Below, in pieces: positions 52,161 through 61,675 of a stretch of 64,000 bases of DNA. The position numbers and the translations under genes are program-made. The stretch is from Bacillota bacterium (GTDB taxonomy: Bacteria > Bacillota > Clostridia > Lachnospirales > Lachnospiraceae): NCBI GenBank assembly GCA_023435645.1, contig JAEYRK010000014.1, positions 18,606-82,605 of the forward strand. Direction: 5' to 3'. Each line of letters starts with the position of its first letter. The stretch's first letter is position 1. The notes beneath the pieces are model-generated. The model had not been told where the DNA came from. It saw only the letters and a list, made by a program, of their open reading frames with translations, and made no database searches.

Positions 52161-54392
52161 CTATTTCTGTATTTTTATGTTAGGGCTGATATCTATCTCC
52201 TTGGCCTTACTTTGATCGAGGGCGCCCTTATTTATCCTGGTTACCTGATAGGTATATTTCCCATAGGTGACGGTATCCTTAATTGTTATTTTAGTCAGAG
52301 TGACATCTGCACCCTTCACAGCGACCTCGCCATTTTTTGAACCGGCCTTCTTAATTACGGTATACAGAATTCCGTCCTTCACAAAGCGTTGGGGCTGGTT
52401 GCTTCCGATCTCTAACACATGATAATCCATCCTGCTGCCGTAACGAAGGAAGGAATAGATATCCTCATCCCAGCTTAGCCAGAGGGCGGAGCTATAGGCA
52501 GCAAGGGTACCCTTTGGGACATAAATAGTTGCGTTGAAGGCAAGAAAGCCACCATCGTCATACCAATTCATGATGGCCTTAGGTGCTGATTTGCCTAGAA
52601 AGGTTATGCTCTTAATCGATTTCAATTCACCCAAATAACCAACAGCACCGGTGATGGATTTCGGAAAGCTGATTTCTTCTATTTTGTTTTTATAGGAAGC
52701 AGGGATCAAAGGCTTGCCGGAGTCCTCCGGATCGGCAAGTGCTTCGGTAACTGTATAGGTTTTTTTGTTATAGAGGATTGTTTCGGGTATACTTAATTTC
52801 TTCGTCGTAGAGGCCGGCTTAATTTGACTTAAGCTCACGGTTTTACGGGTAGCATCTGTAACCCGGAAGGTATAGATGCCATCTGTGATGAAGTGATCAG
52901 TAACCGTAATCTTAACTGCCTGATGTAACCCGGAGGTTCTTGTATATGCGATAGCATAGGCAGACCCAGCCTTTTTTGGGTTAACAACGCCCTGAGAGGA
53001 GATGCTGAATATGCTGGGTTCGGTGGAGAGCCAGAATACTGTTTCGTTGGAACCCTTGGAGAGTGTGCCCTTCAGTGTTTTGGTTTGGCTGGTATTTAAG
53101 GACAAACTGGAGCTATTTACCGTAAGCTTTGTTGATTTTACTACATTCTTCGCAGATACTATAGTGAACTTACTAGCAAGAGCCTTCTGATAGGCTGCTA
53201 TGGAGGAGGAATTTACCTTCACCGTGCTACCATTCTTAATTGCAGCCGATAGCTTATTGATGGGCTTTTTGTTCAAAAAGGTTACTAGCTTAAAGCTATG
53301 TAGGGATTGCTTCCCCAGGGTCTTAATTGAGGAGGGAAGTATGATACTGCCTTCATTCTTCATAATATTAGCAAATGCGTTATCGGAAATCGTGGTAACC
53401 CCTTCTGGAACAGCTACAAAACGAAGGCTGCTTTCATTATTTTCATCGGTAATCATGTTTCCGGGAATGAGCTTACAGTTCTTAGACAAGAACAGCAGCT
53501 CAAGCTGCCGATCAAAGACGGAGGATTCCATCTCGGTAACAGTATCCGGTACAACAATCACAGTAGCTCCGATGCGTACCAGGCTAAACTTAGACAGCTT
53601 AGTAAGCTCATAGGTAAAGTCGTTATTCGTAAGCTCCTTCGGCAGCTTAAGATAGGGATGTTTCTTTTCGTTGGTAATGCCGATTAGCTGAACCTTACCC
53701 CGGCCATTTCTTGCAGAGGCTGTAACCTGATAAAGTAACCCGTCTCTAGAGAAAACACCATTTTCAATTTTGTCGGTCTCCTTAGTGATAATCGTGGGCC
53801 TCATGGGAAGATCCATTTCATACAGGTCACTGCCGTTATAATAGGACATGGTTTCTTCAATTATTCCACGGTATGCAGCCTCGGTACCCTCCGGAACGAG
53901 AAAGACAATGTCCGGATTCGTACTCCGGTTTGATAGGCTTACCCTAATACCTTGCGGTGCAGTGGTTCCTAGAAACTCCAGGGTTCTTACCTGGGGAAAA
54001 GCAAATAGGGGCTGTTCAACGATACCCCGAAAGCTGTCAGCAAAGATTAGCTTCTTAACGCTCTCATAAAATCTCTTATCAGCGGTGTTCTCATAATAAT
54101 TCCAGTGAATATCAAGTGCTGCAACCGTATATTCTTGCTCCTGTATAAGCACTTTACCGGGGATGAGTAATTCCATCATGGTCGTTCTTATGGTGAGGCC
54201 GATCAGAGAGACCTCCCTCTTGTCCTCGTCCGTAATGATATATTGGTAGATGTCATCTGTATAGGTCATTTGTTTCTCTGTAGCCCAAGCCTTCTTAGGT
54301 AGGAACAGAACTGCTACCGCAAGAAGGATCAGCAGAGTCAGCATTTTTAAGGGCCGCTTCTTCTCGTCAGCAAATAGAATGCACAGGTTCAT
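52161..54392 (-). CDS. BspA-type leucine-rich repeat surface protein with Ig-like domain
   Basis: The 743-residue exported protein with a signal segment (MLTLLILLAVAVLFLPKKAW, then ATE). LRR_5/BspA-like repeats are seen in YTVAALDIHWNYYENTAD, VKKLIFADSF, TLEFLGTTAPQGI, TVIVVPDTVTEMESSVF, FVAVPEGVTTISDNAFANI and again in the C-terminal part (KIEEISFPKSITGAVGYLG). Between them (about 410-505) lies a BIG2-type Ig-like domain (KLTVNSSSLSLNTSQTKTLK). No LPXTG anchor. BspA proteins often bind host or matrix proteins. The third of three consecutive ATGs is best spaced from AAAGGAG. Confidence 0.85.
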   Translation of the reverse strand: MNLCILFADEKKRPLKMLTLLILLAVAVLFLPKKAWATEKQMTYTDDIYQYIITDEDKREVSLIGLTIRTTMMELLIPGKVLIQEQEYTVAALDIHWNYYENTADKRFYESVKKLIFADSFRGIVEQPLFAFPQVRTLEFLGTTAPQGIRVSLSNRSTNPDIVFLVPEGTEAAYRGIIEETMSYYNGSDLYEMDLPMRPTIITKETDKIENGVFSRDGLLYQVTASARNGRGKVQLIGITNEKKHPYLKLPKELTNNDFTYELTKLSKFSLVRIGATVIVVPDTVTEMESSVFDRQLELLFLSKNCKLIPGNMITDENNESSLRFVAVPEGVTTISDNAFANIMKNEGSIILPSSIKTLGKQSLHSFKLVTFLNKKPINKLSAAIKNGSTVKVNSSSIAAYQKALASKFTIVSAKNVVKSTKLTVNSSSLSLNTSQTKTLKGTLSKGSNETVFWLSTEPSIFSISSQGVVNPKKAGSAYAIAYTRTSGLHQAVKITVTDHFITDGIYTFRVTDATRKTVSLSQIKPASTTKKLSIPETILYNKKTYTVTEALADPEDSGKPLIPASYKNKIEEISFPKSITGAVGYLGELKSIKSITFLGKSAPKAIMNWYDDGGFLAFNATIYVPKGTLAAYSSALWLSWDEDIYSFLRYGSRMDYHVLEIGSNQPQRFVKDGILYTVIKKAGSKNGEVAVKGADVTLTKITIKDTVTYGKYTYQVTRINKGALDQSKAKEIDISPNIKIQK

Positions 54393-54587
54393 CATCATAC
54401 TCCTTTCTTACGCAATCAAATTCTTATCTTAAATACTAGACGATCATTATGTCATTTTGGTTGCAAAAGGAAAGGTTGTATAGTTGTCATAAATTAGGTT
54501 GCGCATGAATATTGAGGTCTTGTCAGAAGATCTTCTTGTGTTAGGTAGATATAAAAGATGTAAATAGATAACCATCTAATATATGTG

Positions 54588-54616
54588 TTGACATCAATCG
54601 AACGTTATGTTAGACT
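54588..54616 (+). promoter_or_regulatory. Promoter of the MFS-ArsR operon
   Basis: TTGACA (54588-54593), a 17-nt spacer and TAGACT (54611-54616) with TGT before the -10. About 35 nt from the MFS start codon. Confidence 0.6.
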
Positions 54617-54652
54617 ATATTCAAATTCATAAACAAATAAGGGGATATTGCT

Positions 54653-55963
54653 ATGGGGGAAAATAAGATAGGTTATCGTGAGATTCTGAAGCAGAAGGAG
54701 TATATGAAGACAGTTATCGCAGCGGTTATTAACCGATTTGGCGATTCCATTGACAGCATTGCCTTATCCTGGCTGGTTTATCAAATTACTCAGAGTGCTG
54801 CCTGGTCAGCAATCATCTATGGAGTTAACAGGGTGCCGACAATATTTCTGCAGCCCTTTGCCGGAGCGGCAGTGGAAGGCATGAATAAAAAGAGAATCAT
54901 GATTATAACGGATGTGATACGCGGTATTTGTGTCGGAGTAGTAGCGACAGCTTACCTGTCAGGATTCATCAATCAATGGATCATCCTTGCTTGTACGGTG
55001 ATCATATCCTCTGCGGAGGCCTTCCGAAACCCGGCATCCAGTTCCTTGCTGCCAAGGCTACTGGATAAGAGATTATATAGCTTTGGAATCTCATTAAATA
55101 CCAGCTTGTGCAATATTATGGAGCTGATAGGCTTGGGCTTAGCCGGAGTGATTATATCCGTATTCTCTTTATCCGTAGCAATTTATATCGATATGATTAC
55201 TTTCTTTCTGTCTGCGTTAATTATAGTTACGCTTAGAATTAAGGATGAGCATTTGACTCAAATTAAAGTAAATGTGAAGGAATATTTCGACAGTCTGAAG
55301 GGCGGAGTGCAATATCTGAAGGGTAACCTGTTTCTAAAATATATGATTTTTATTGCTCTTTTTCTTAATGCGATCTTAGTGCCTCTAAATAGCCTTCAAG
55401 CGCCGCTGGTCAGTGAAGTTCTTCATTCCAATGAGTTAATGCTGTCGGTGTTAGGACTTGGAATTACACTGGGAATGATTATTGGGGCGCTTCTTTATCC
55501 TTATATCAGTACTCGGATCAGCAGGCGTGCCATTCTATATCTCTGTGGGTATACGATAGCAGGGTATTACTTGAGCCTAGTGGCTGTCGGACAGCTGGTA
55601 CAGCTAGCAGCACTGAAATACATCCTCGTAGCATTTGCTTCCTTCCTCCTTGGAACAGCAATAGCGATAGCGAATACCTTTGCAGGGGTAGAGTTTATGA
55701 AGGCGATCGAAGAAAGCTATATCGCCAGAGTCACATCCATTATGAATGCAGCCGTTGTTGCTGCTATGCCAATCGTATCCTTTCTCATTGGCGCACTCAC
55801 CGGCATTGTATCTACCGGGGAGATCTTTTTGATCTTGGGAATCCTGGATATTATCATTTGTATGATACTATTTGGAAAGAAAAGAATTACAGCCCTGGAA
55901 GATGAGAAGAAGGAGGAGCTAGGAATTTATGAAGAACAGCATGACGATACAAAAGCATACTAA
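54653..55963 (+). CDS. MFS exporter
   Basis: The 436-residue major facilitator with about twelve membrane segments. The N-terminal NRFGDSIDSIALSWLVYQIT and the loop EGMNKKRIMIITDVIRG (motif A position) are typical of the EntS/MFS_3 drug or siderophore exporter group. ATG with AAGGGGA upstream. It overlaps the next gene by 35 nt, so both are one unit. Substrate not predictable; the coupled regulator suggests induction by its substrate. Confidence 0.88.
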   Translation: MGENKIGYREILKQKEYMKTVIAAVINRFGDSIDSIALSWLVYQITQSAAWSAIIYGVNRVPTIFLQPFAGAAVEGMNKKRIMIITDVIRGICVGVVATAYLSGFINQWIILACTVIISSAEAFRNPASSSLLPRLLDKRLYSFGISLNTSLCNIMELIGLGLAGVIISVFSLSVAIYIDMITFFLSALIIVTLRIKDEHLTQIKVNVKEYFDSLKGGVQYLKGNLFLKYMIFIALFLNAILVPLNSLQAPLVSEVLHSNELMLSVLGLGITLGMIIGALLYPYISTRISRRAILYLCGYTIAGYYLSLVAVGQLVQLAALKYILVAFASFLLGTAIAIANTFAGVEFMKAIEESYIARVTSIMNAAVVAAMPIVSFLIGALTGIVSTGEIFLILGILDIIICMILFGKKRITALEDEKKEELGIYEEQHDDTKAY

Positions 55964-57032
55964 TTTAGTGGATGAAGCCATTCTAATCCTTTATCAATGG
56001 GTGAATAAGGATGAGATGGAGCATATAAAGGAAGAGTATCGGGGGACCTATCAGGGTGATCCCGATGAATATCAAAAAATCTGGGATATTATCCTTGAAA
56101 TATATCAGGCCGTTAAGGAAAAGCTGCAGCCTAAGAAGGACCGGATCGATTATTATTTTAAGTCACAGAATAACAACTTCTGCTTCAATGCATCCTTTGC
56201 TTTTCTCTGGGACTATCACAATACCGAGAATAAGCTCTTGCCCTATGAAGAGCGAGTTCAGGAGATGACGGAAGAGGACAGAATAAAGGCCTATGCCAGG
56301 ACTGTCATTCTTGATGATGAGGACGAAGCCTCCGTGGAGGGGTTGCATACCTATGAGGATTTTCTGAAATTTCTGGATGGAGCTTCCTGTGGCAAGGAAG
56401 AAAAATGGGAGATACTGAAGATATTTCATAATCAGAAGGAGTTTTATGAAGAGGTGACTGCTATTTTGCAGGTAGTTGTCGATTTGCTGGAGCATAAGTA
56501 CAGCAAACAGATTGCTGAACTGGAGCTGAAGTTCTATGACTACTGGGCAGAGATGCAGGAAAAAGAGGGCATCATTGAGCTGGTTCAGAAGAATCTCAAA
56601 ATAATCTGGAAGGAGAATGAAATGGGAACGGTATTGCTCCCCATTATCTTTCGTCCAAACAGCGTGACCTTCTCTACCCTACCGGAAGCTCAGGGCATCG
56701 ATGTTCTACGGATTGGTATATTATTGGATCGTCATTTTCACATCTCGGGAAACAAGAGGGAAGCAGAGGATATTGTGAATATCGGCAAGCTGCTAAGTGA
56801 TATAAGCAAGGTTGATATTCTCAAGCTGACTGCTAAGAAGCCCTGCTATGGAAAAGAAATAGCGAACGAGTTAGGCCTGTCAACGGCAACCATATCCTAT
56901 CATGTCAGCACATTGGTGAAGCTAGGCCTATTGAATACGGAGTTAAGCTCTAAACGGGTATATTACAGTTTGAATTATGAAAAGCTATCGGGATATCTGG
57001 AGAATATCAAGGATTACTTTATACAGGGATGA
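55929..57032 (+). CDS. ArsR/SmtB-type winged-helix regulator with large N-terminal domain
   Basis: The 367-residue protein. The last 90 residues are a winged helix (KVDILKLTAKKPCYGKEIAN, then LGLSTATISYHVSTLVKLGL and a RVYYSLNYEK wing). The N-terminal 270 residues are helical and acidic, resembling the sensor part of other long clostridial ArsR-type proteins, without the CxC metal site of classical ArsR. It probably represses its own operon; no operator could be assigned. It starts inside the MFS gene (AGGA 5 nt upstream), which suggests translational coupling. Confidence 0.83.
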   Translation: MKNSMTIQKHTNLVDEAILILYQWVNKDEMEHIKEEYRGTYQGDPDEYQKIWDIILEIYQAVKEKLQPKKDRIDYYFKSQNNNFCFNASFAFLWDYHNTENKLLPYEERVQEMTEEDRIKAYARTVILDDEDEASVEGLHTYEDFLKFLDGASCGKEEKWEILKIFHNQKEFYEEVTAILQVVVDLLEHKYSKQIAELELKFYDYWAEMQEKEGIIELVQKNLKIIWKENEMGTVLLPIIFRPNSVTFSTLPEAQGIDVLRIGILLDRHFHISGNKREAEDIVNIGKLLSDISKVDILKLTAKKPCYGKEIANELGLSTATISYHVSTLVKLGLLNTELSSKRVYYSLNYEKLSGYLENIKDYFIQG

Positions 57033-57063
57033 TCATTTTTAGCTGCTTATTTTTGCTACATTC

Positions 57064-57108
57064 AAGGACCTAGGTCACAGTTACTACTGTGTGATAGGTC
57101 CTTTTTTT
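57064..57108 (+). terminator. Terminator after the ArsR-type gene
   Basis: AAGGACCT (57064-57071) pairs with AGGTCCTT (57096-57103), CACAG/CTGTG extend the stem, and a T-run follows. Confidence 0.85.
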
Positions 57109-57161
57109 ATTTGGTCATATTCAGGTCACATTCGTGATCTATATTTGATACATCGATAAAC

Positions 57162-57175
57162 ATTACAGCTGTAAT
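57162..57175. promoter_or_regulatory. Palindromic operator candidate ATTACAGCTGTAAT
   Basis: Perfect 14-bp palindrome upstream of the ABC transporter operon. Its core TACA-GC-TGTA fits the TACA-NN-TGTA form bound by BlaI/MecI/CopY regulators. No such regulator gene is in the window. A TTGATA 19-20 nt before TGTAAT may form a promoter that the palindrome overlaps. Confidence 0.45.
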
Positions 57176-57342
57176 ATTAAAAATGAAACTTATGAAACAG
57201 ATAATAGATAGGACACGGATGAGACAAAAGGATAGAGGCAGAATAATCAAAAGAAGGAACGAGGACCCTCTGTTTGCACCATACAGAAAATGAATTCGTT
57301 TCGCAAGTATTTAAATTTATCAAACAGGAAAGAGGTAAGGAT

Positions 57343-58434
57343 ATGAAATTAGCATGGAAGGAAATAAAGCAAAGCAAATCAAAATATTTATTGATAGAGA
57401 GTATACTGGTTCTGATGATATTTATGGTAATCTTTTTATCAGGATTGGCCAATGGACTTGGCTGGGCAATTAGTGCTTCGGTTGCAAAGACCGATGCGGA
57501 GTATTTTGTAATCAGTACGGATGCAGAAAAATTAATCTCCATATCCAATGTAGAAACAGAGGCGTTGGATCAGGTGGCTTCTCAAACCACAGACAAGGTA
57601 ACAGGTCTGAGTATTAAAAGATCAAATCTCAACTCCCTCACAGAGGATAAGAAACTGGATGTTACCTACTTCTCTATTGATCCGGAGAGCTTCCTTTCCC
57701 CGGAGGTAACAGAAGGGGAGACAATCGCAGAGTCCTCAGCAGAGCATCCCCTTATATTGGATGATTCCTTTAAGGAACAAAAGATTGCCCTTGGTGATGT
57801 GTTAGAGGACTCCGTAACCGGCCTTTCTCTCACGGTAGTGGGATTTACTAAGGATGAAATCTATGGACACTCACCGGTTGGCTTTATCGGGACCGATAGC
57901 TTTACAGCACTCAATAAGGAGGTAAACTCCGCTTATATAGAAAAGTATAATGCCATCGCGGTGCAGGGCTCGGATATTGCAAATATTAATAGTAAGGGAT
58001 TAGAAGTGTTGGATAAAGCAACAATTATTAATAACCTGCCGGGCTACGCAGCGGAGCAGCTGACGATTAAGATGATCCTTTGGGTATTGGTCATCATCTC
58101 TGCAGCAGTATTGGGTGTATTCTTCTATGTAATTACAATTCAGAAGCAAAGGCAGTTTGGTGTTCTCAAAGCCATAGGAACGAAGATGTCAGAGCTAACC
58201 CGGTATATCATGAGTCAGGTACTAATTCTCTCCTTGATTGGAGTAGCAATCGGTAATCTTCTCACGGTCGGTATGGCATCCCTCTTACCAAGCAGTATGC
58301 CCTTCTTTCTTAAGGTACCGATGGTGATTATCATATCCATTGTTTTTGTCCTCATCTCCTTGCTCACCAGCTTGGTATCCATAAGAAAAGTTGCAAAAGT
58401 AGATCCAATCGTTATAATAGGAGGTAATGAATAA
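57343..58434 (+). CDS. ABC transporter permease, FtsX/MacB class
   Basis: The 363-residue protein with one N-terminal membrane segment (IESILVLMIFMVIFLSGLAN), an outside domain of about 220 residues, then three membrane segments with the FtsX core (QRQFGVLKAIGTKMSELTRY). This four-segment layout is like MacB or DevC and unlike the ten-segment BceB. ATG 57343 follows AGAGGTAAGG; the in-frame TTG at 57274 has no site. It overlaps the ATPase gene by one base (TAATG). Confidence 0.88.
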   Translation: MKLAWKEIKQSKSKYLLIESILVLMIFMVIFLSGLANGLGWAISASVAKTDAEYFVISTDAEKLISISNVETEALDQVASQTTDKVTGLSIKRSNLNSLTEDKKLDVTYFSIDPESFLSPEVTEGETIAESSAEHPLILDDSFKEQKIALGDVLEDSVTGLSLTVVGFTKDEIYGHSPVGFIGTDSFTALNKEVNSAYIEKYNAIAVQGSDIANINSKGLEVLDKATIINNLPGYAAEQLTIKMILWVLVIISAAVLGVFFYVITIQKQRQFGVLKAIGTKMSELTRYIMSQVLILSLIGVAIGNLLTVGMASLLPSSMPFFLKVPMVIIISIVFVLISLLTSLVSIRKVAKVDPIVIIGGNE

Positions 58435-59120
58435 TGAAAAATGAATATGCATTGCAGTTAAATAATATATCAAAGACCTACCAGGATGGGGATCAGGAAA
58501 ATTTAATCTTAAAAAATGTATCCCTGGAGGTAAAGCCCGGTGAATTCATCGCAATCATCGGTCCTTCCGGCTCCGGTAAAAGTACCTTTCTATCCATCGC
58601 TGGTGCATTGCTTACTCCCACAGAGGGCACGGTAGTGGTAGGGGGCTCCAAGCTTTTGAAGAAGCAAAGCAAGAGACTAGTTAAAATCCGTAGAGAAAAG
58701 ATTGGATTTATATTTCAAAGCCATCATTTACTCCCCTTCCTAACCGCAAAGGAGCAGCTTACCTTTGTTCGTGATCGGAATAAGAAGAATGGAGGGTCTG
58801 CAATCAATGCAGAGGAAATGCTGGAGGATCTTGGATTGTCAGACTGTGCAGGGAAATACCCCGCGAAGATGTCCGGAGGCGAAAAACAACGGGTTGCAAT
58901 AGCAAGGGCCTTTATGAATAATCCGGATGTGATTTTAGCAGATGAACCGACAGCAAGTCTGGATGGAATTAGAGGCAGACAGGTAGTGGAACTAATAAAA
59001 AAGGAAGTTAAGAAGCATAATAAGGCAGCCATTATGGTAACCCATGATGAGAGAGTGCTAGATCTGGTAGATGTCGTATATCGACTAGACAATTCTGAAC
59101 TAAAAAAGGTAGTAAATTGA
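58434..59120 (+). CDS. ABC transporter ATP-binding protein, LolD/MacB class
   Basis: The 228-residue ATPase partner of the preceding permease. Walker A GPSGSGKST, signature MSGGEKQRVAIARAF, Walker B VILADEPTASLD, switch His in MVTHDERVLD. Start codon overlaps the stop of the permease gene, so the two are translationally coupled. The two-component system follows 22 nt later. Confidence 0.94.
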   Translation: MKNEYALQLNNISKTYQDGDQENLILKNVSLEVKPGEFIAIIGPSGSGKSTFLSIAGALLTPTEGTVVVGGSKLLKKQSKRLVKIRREKIGFIFQSHHLLPFLTAKEQLTFVRDRNKKNGGSAINAEEMLEDLGLSDCAGKYPAKMSGGEKQRVAIARAFMNNPDVILADEPTASLDGIRGRQVVELIKKEVKKHNKAAIMVTHDERVLDLVDVVYRLDNSELKKVVN

Positions 59121-59142
59121 TAGAGGGAAGGTAGGTGAGTGC

Positions 59143-59811
59143 ATGTTCTCCATTCTCGTTGTTGAAGATGATGAAATACTGAATAAGATGATAGGTGCAA
59201 AGCTTCGTCAGGAGTCTTACCGTGTCTTTGCTGCATTTGACGGAGAACAGGCTTTGGACCTTCTGGATCAGGAGCACATCGATTTGATCATCAGTGATAT
59301 TATGATGCCACATATGGATGGATATCAGCTAGCCAGGGAGCTTCGTGATGCTGCGTATACGATTCCCATTCTAATGATAACAGCTAAGAATCAAATCGAG
59401 GATATGGAAAAGGGATTTCGAGCCGGAACCGATGATTATATGATTAAACCCATCAGTATGAGAGAGCTGGTGCTTCGGGTGAAGGCCCTATTAAGAAGAG
59501 CACAAATAGCAAATGAAAGGAAGCTGGTAATTGGCAATACGCTTCTGGATTATAATGCGCTGACCGTTCAGATAAAGGAAGAAATCTATGAAATGCCTCC
59601 AAAGGAATTCTATTTACTTTTTAAGCTTCTGAGTAATCCGAATAAAATTTTTACAAGACAGGAATTAATGGATGAGATATGGGGAATGGATACTGAGGTG
59701 GAGGACCGGACCATAGATTCTCATATTAAGAAGCTTCGCAGAAAATTTGAGCATTGTAGCGATTTTGAAATTGTCACAATTCGTGGGCTGGGGTATAAAT
59801 CAAAAATATAG
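59143..59811 (+). CDS. OmpR-family response regulator
   Basis: The 222-residue regulator. Receiver domain with acidic pair VVEDDE, phospho-Asp in LIISDIMMPHMDGY (near residue 53), Thr in MITAK and Lys in MIKP; OmpR/PhoB winged helix with TRQELMDEIWG and RTIDSHIKKLRRKFE. Lies between the ABC transporter and its kinase; expected target is the promoter region before 57343 or its own operon. Confidence 0.95.
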   Translation: MFSILVVEDDEILNKMIGAKLRQESYRVFAAFDGEQALDLLDQEHIDLIISDIMMPHMDGYQLARELRDAAYTIPILMITAKNQIEDMEKGFRAGTDDYMIKPISMRELVLRVKALLRRAQIANERKLVIGNTLLDYNALTVQIKEEIYEMPPKEFYLLFKLLSNPNKIFTRQELMDEIWGMDTEVEDRTIDSHIKKLRRKFEHCSDFEIVTIRGLGYKSKI

Positions 59812-59830
59812 GAAAGGATGGATAAACCCA

Positions 59831-60916
59831 ATGGCAAAGAAAGCCGGTAAGAAAAGAATATCCCTACGTTTTAAGCTTGCATTGGCATCCATCCTAATCC
59901 TATGCATCTCCTGTGTTATTGCATACTTAATGGTATTTGTGGGGTTTTTCTACTTCTATGAGGGGCCGATCACCAGTACAGTTGCATTACTTTTATGCCT
60001 GGTTACCTGTGCCATAACAATGCTGTTAGGTGGCATTGCACTTTGGCATTCGGCTTCCTATGTAACGAATCCGATCGTTGAGATCAGCGAGGGAGTTCAA
60101 AGGGTAGCGGATGGGGACTTTACAGTACAGGTATCCTTCAATCAAAAACACAGAAAAAACCGGAAGCAATTATTTCCCGATGAGATCACGGTAATGGCAA
60201 GCAATTTCAACAAAATGACACGGGAATTGAATGGCATGGATTATATGCGTAAGGATTTTATGAGCAATGTCTCCCATGAAATCAAGACACCGGTTGCAGC
60301 GATCACAGGCTTCTCTGAGATGCTGCTGGACGGAGGTCTTGGGGAAGAGGAGCAGAAGGAATACCTTTCTTATATCTATCAGGAATCACAAAGGCTGTCT
60401 CGTATGAGTGAGAGCATGCTTCATATGTCGAGACTGGATCATCAGAATATCGTGGAGCAGAGTCAGGAGGTCCAGGTGGACGAACAAATACGCCGCTGTA
60501 TTATCCTATTGGTAGAAAAATGGCCCGACAAAAAGCCACATTTTGAGCTTCAGCTTGAAAAATGCAGTATGATTAGTGACTATGATCTGCTCTTTCAATT
60601 GTGGACGAATCTCATTGATAATGCCATCAAATATTCAAAACAGAAGAGTACCATTTGGATTACAGCAAGGGTCGTTGAGCATTCGCTCTATTTCTCCGTT
60701 AAGGATGAGGGCATAGGGATATCGAAGGATAAAATCAGTAAAATATTTGATAAATTCTATCAGTGTGATGAATCCCACAAAAAGCAAGGCAATGGCTTAG
60801 GCCTATCCATAGTAAAGAGAATCATTGAATTGCTTGATGGTACGATTTCATGCGAAAGTGAGGAAGGGAAGGGAACAACCATGACGGTTATATTGCCGAT
60901 AAAACCAGGGAGATAA
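59831..60916 (+). CDS. Membrane histidine kinase with very short external loop
   Basis: The 361-residue kinase. Two membrane segments (ASILILCISCVIAYLMVFVG and TSTVALLLCLVTCAITMLLG) are separated by only about ten outside residues, then HAMP, HisKA with NVSHEIKTPVAAITG, N-box NLIDNAIKYS and the GNGLGLSIVKRI ATP lid. With so little sensor domain it is an intramembrane-type kinase, likely to read the state of the membrane or of the adjacent ABC transporter. ATG 59831 is about 10 nt from AAAGGATG; a longer form lacks a site. Confidence 0.92.
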   Translation: MAKKAGKKRISLRFKLALASILILCISCVIAYLMVFVGFFYFYEGPITSTVALLLCLVTCAITMLLGGIALWHSASYVTNPIVEISEGVQRVADGDFTVQVSFNQKHRKNRKQLFPDEITVMASNFNKMTRELNGMDYMRKDFMSNVSHEIKTPVAAITGFSEMLLDGGLGEEEQKEYLSYIYQESQRLSRMSESMLHMSRLDHQNIVEQSQEVQVDEQIRRCIILLVEKWPDKKPHFELQLEKCSMISDYDLLFQLWTNLIDNAIKYSKQKSTIWITARVVEHSLYFSVKDEGIGISKDKISKIFDKFYQCDESHKKQGNGLGLSIVKRIIELLDGTISCESEEGKGTTMTVILPIKPGR

Positions 60917-61016
60917 GAGTTTCTCTTTAGAATCAATTATTCATGACGGAAGCCGTAACTTCTCCTATCTTTCACATATATTATAACAAGAATAATGATC
61001 AGTTCAGGGGATGGAT

Positions 61017-61613
61017 ATGAATCGTTCGAGTTCTGCCCCACAGGGAATATCCTATTTAGGTAATATGGTGATACATGTAGATAACGCAGTGATTGAGGAG
61101 GTTACAGCAACAACCGGAAGAACAGGCTATCTATTAATATCCTACGGAGTAAATGATGAAAACAATATGATATACATGCAAGAGATCAGATTAAATGTTG
61201 GGAATAGCACGATCATCATAGATGAAAGAGGAAGGCGACTTAACCTGTTTGACCTGAGAGAGGGGATGCGAATCGATGCAGATTTCTCTTCGGCAATGAC
61301 AAGAAGTATTCCGCCGCAATCAAACGCCTACCGGATCGTAGTATTGCAGGAGCAGGAATCTACGATTACCACAACGGACCGGGTGGTGAGTGTAGATACG
61401 AGAAATAATTTTCTCCTCACCGGAAACCCCTATGATGTAAATGAACAGATGATTTTCACCATCTCAAATGAAACAGTGATTCGTAACCGAGAAGGAAGAA
61501 GCATTCCATTAAGAGCGATCCAGCCCGGTCAGCTGGTAAGGGTGGAGCATGCTACCTTCCAGACACTTAGTATACCGCCCCAATCTCCTGCCTACCAGGT
61601 GCAGGTCCTTTAA
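61017..61613 (+). CDS. Two-repeat protein of unknown function
   Basis: I do not recognise the family. The 198-residue protein has no signal peptide or membrane segment and is made of two homologous halves of about 85 residues, each ending in the same motif: TRSIPPQSNAYRIVVL and TLSIPPQSPAYQVQVL. Each half also has a shared middle part (IIIDERGRRLNLFDLREGMR versus VIRNREGRSIPLRAIQPGQL). The strand-rich pattern suggests two small beta-barrels. ATG 61017 is 6 nt after GGGG; the ATG at 61011 abuts that site. Monocistronic with its own terminator. Confidence 0.8.
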   Translation: MNRSSSAPQGISYLGNMVIHVDNAVIEEVTATTGRTGYLLISYGVNDENNMIYMQEIRLNVGNSTIIIDERGRRLNLFDLREGMRIDADFSSAMTRSIPPQSNAYRIVVLQEQESTITTTDRVVSVDTRNNFLLTGNPYDVNEQMIFTISNETVIRNREGRSIPLRAIQPGQLVRVEHATFQTLSIPPQSPAYQVQVL

Positions 61614-61675
61614 ACGAACTAAAAAACTAACTAGATCCAATGAAAGTGAAATGATCGCAACTAAAACTAACTGAT

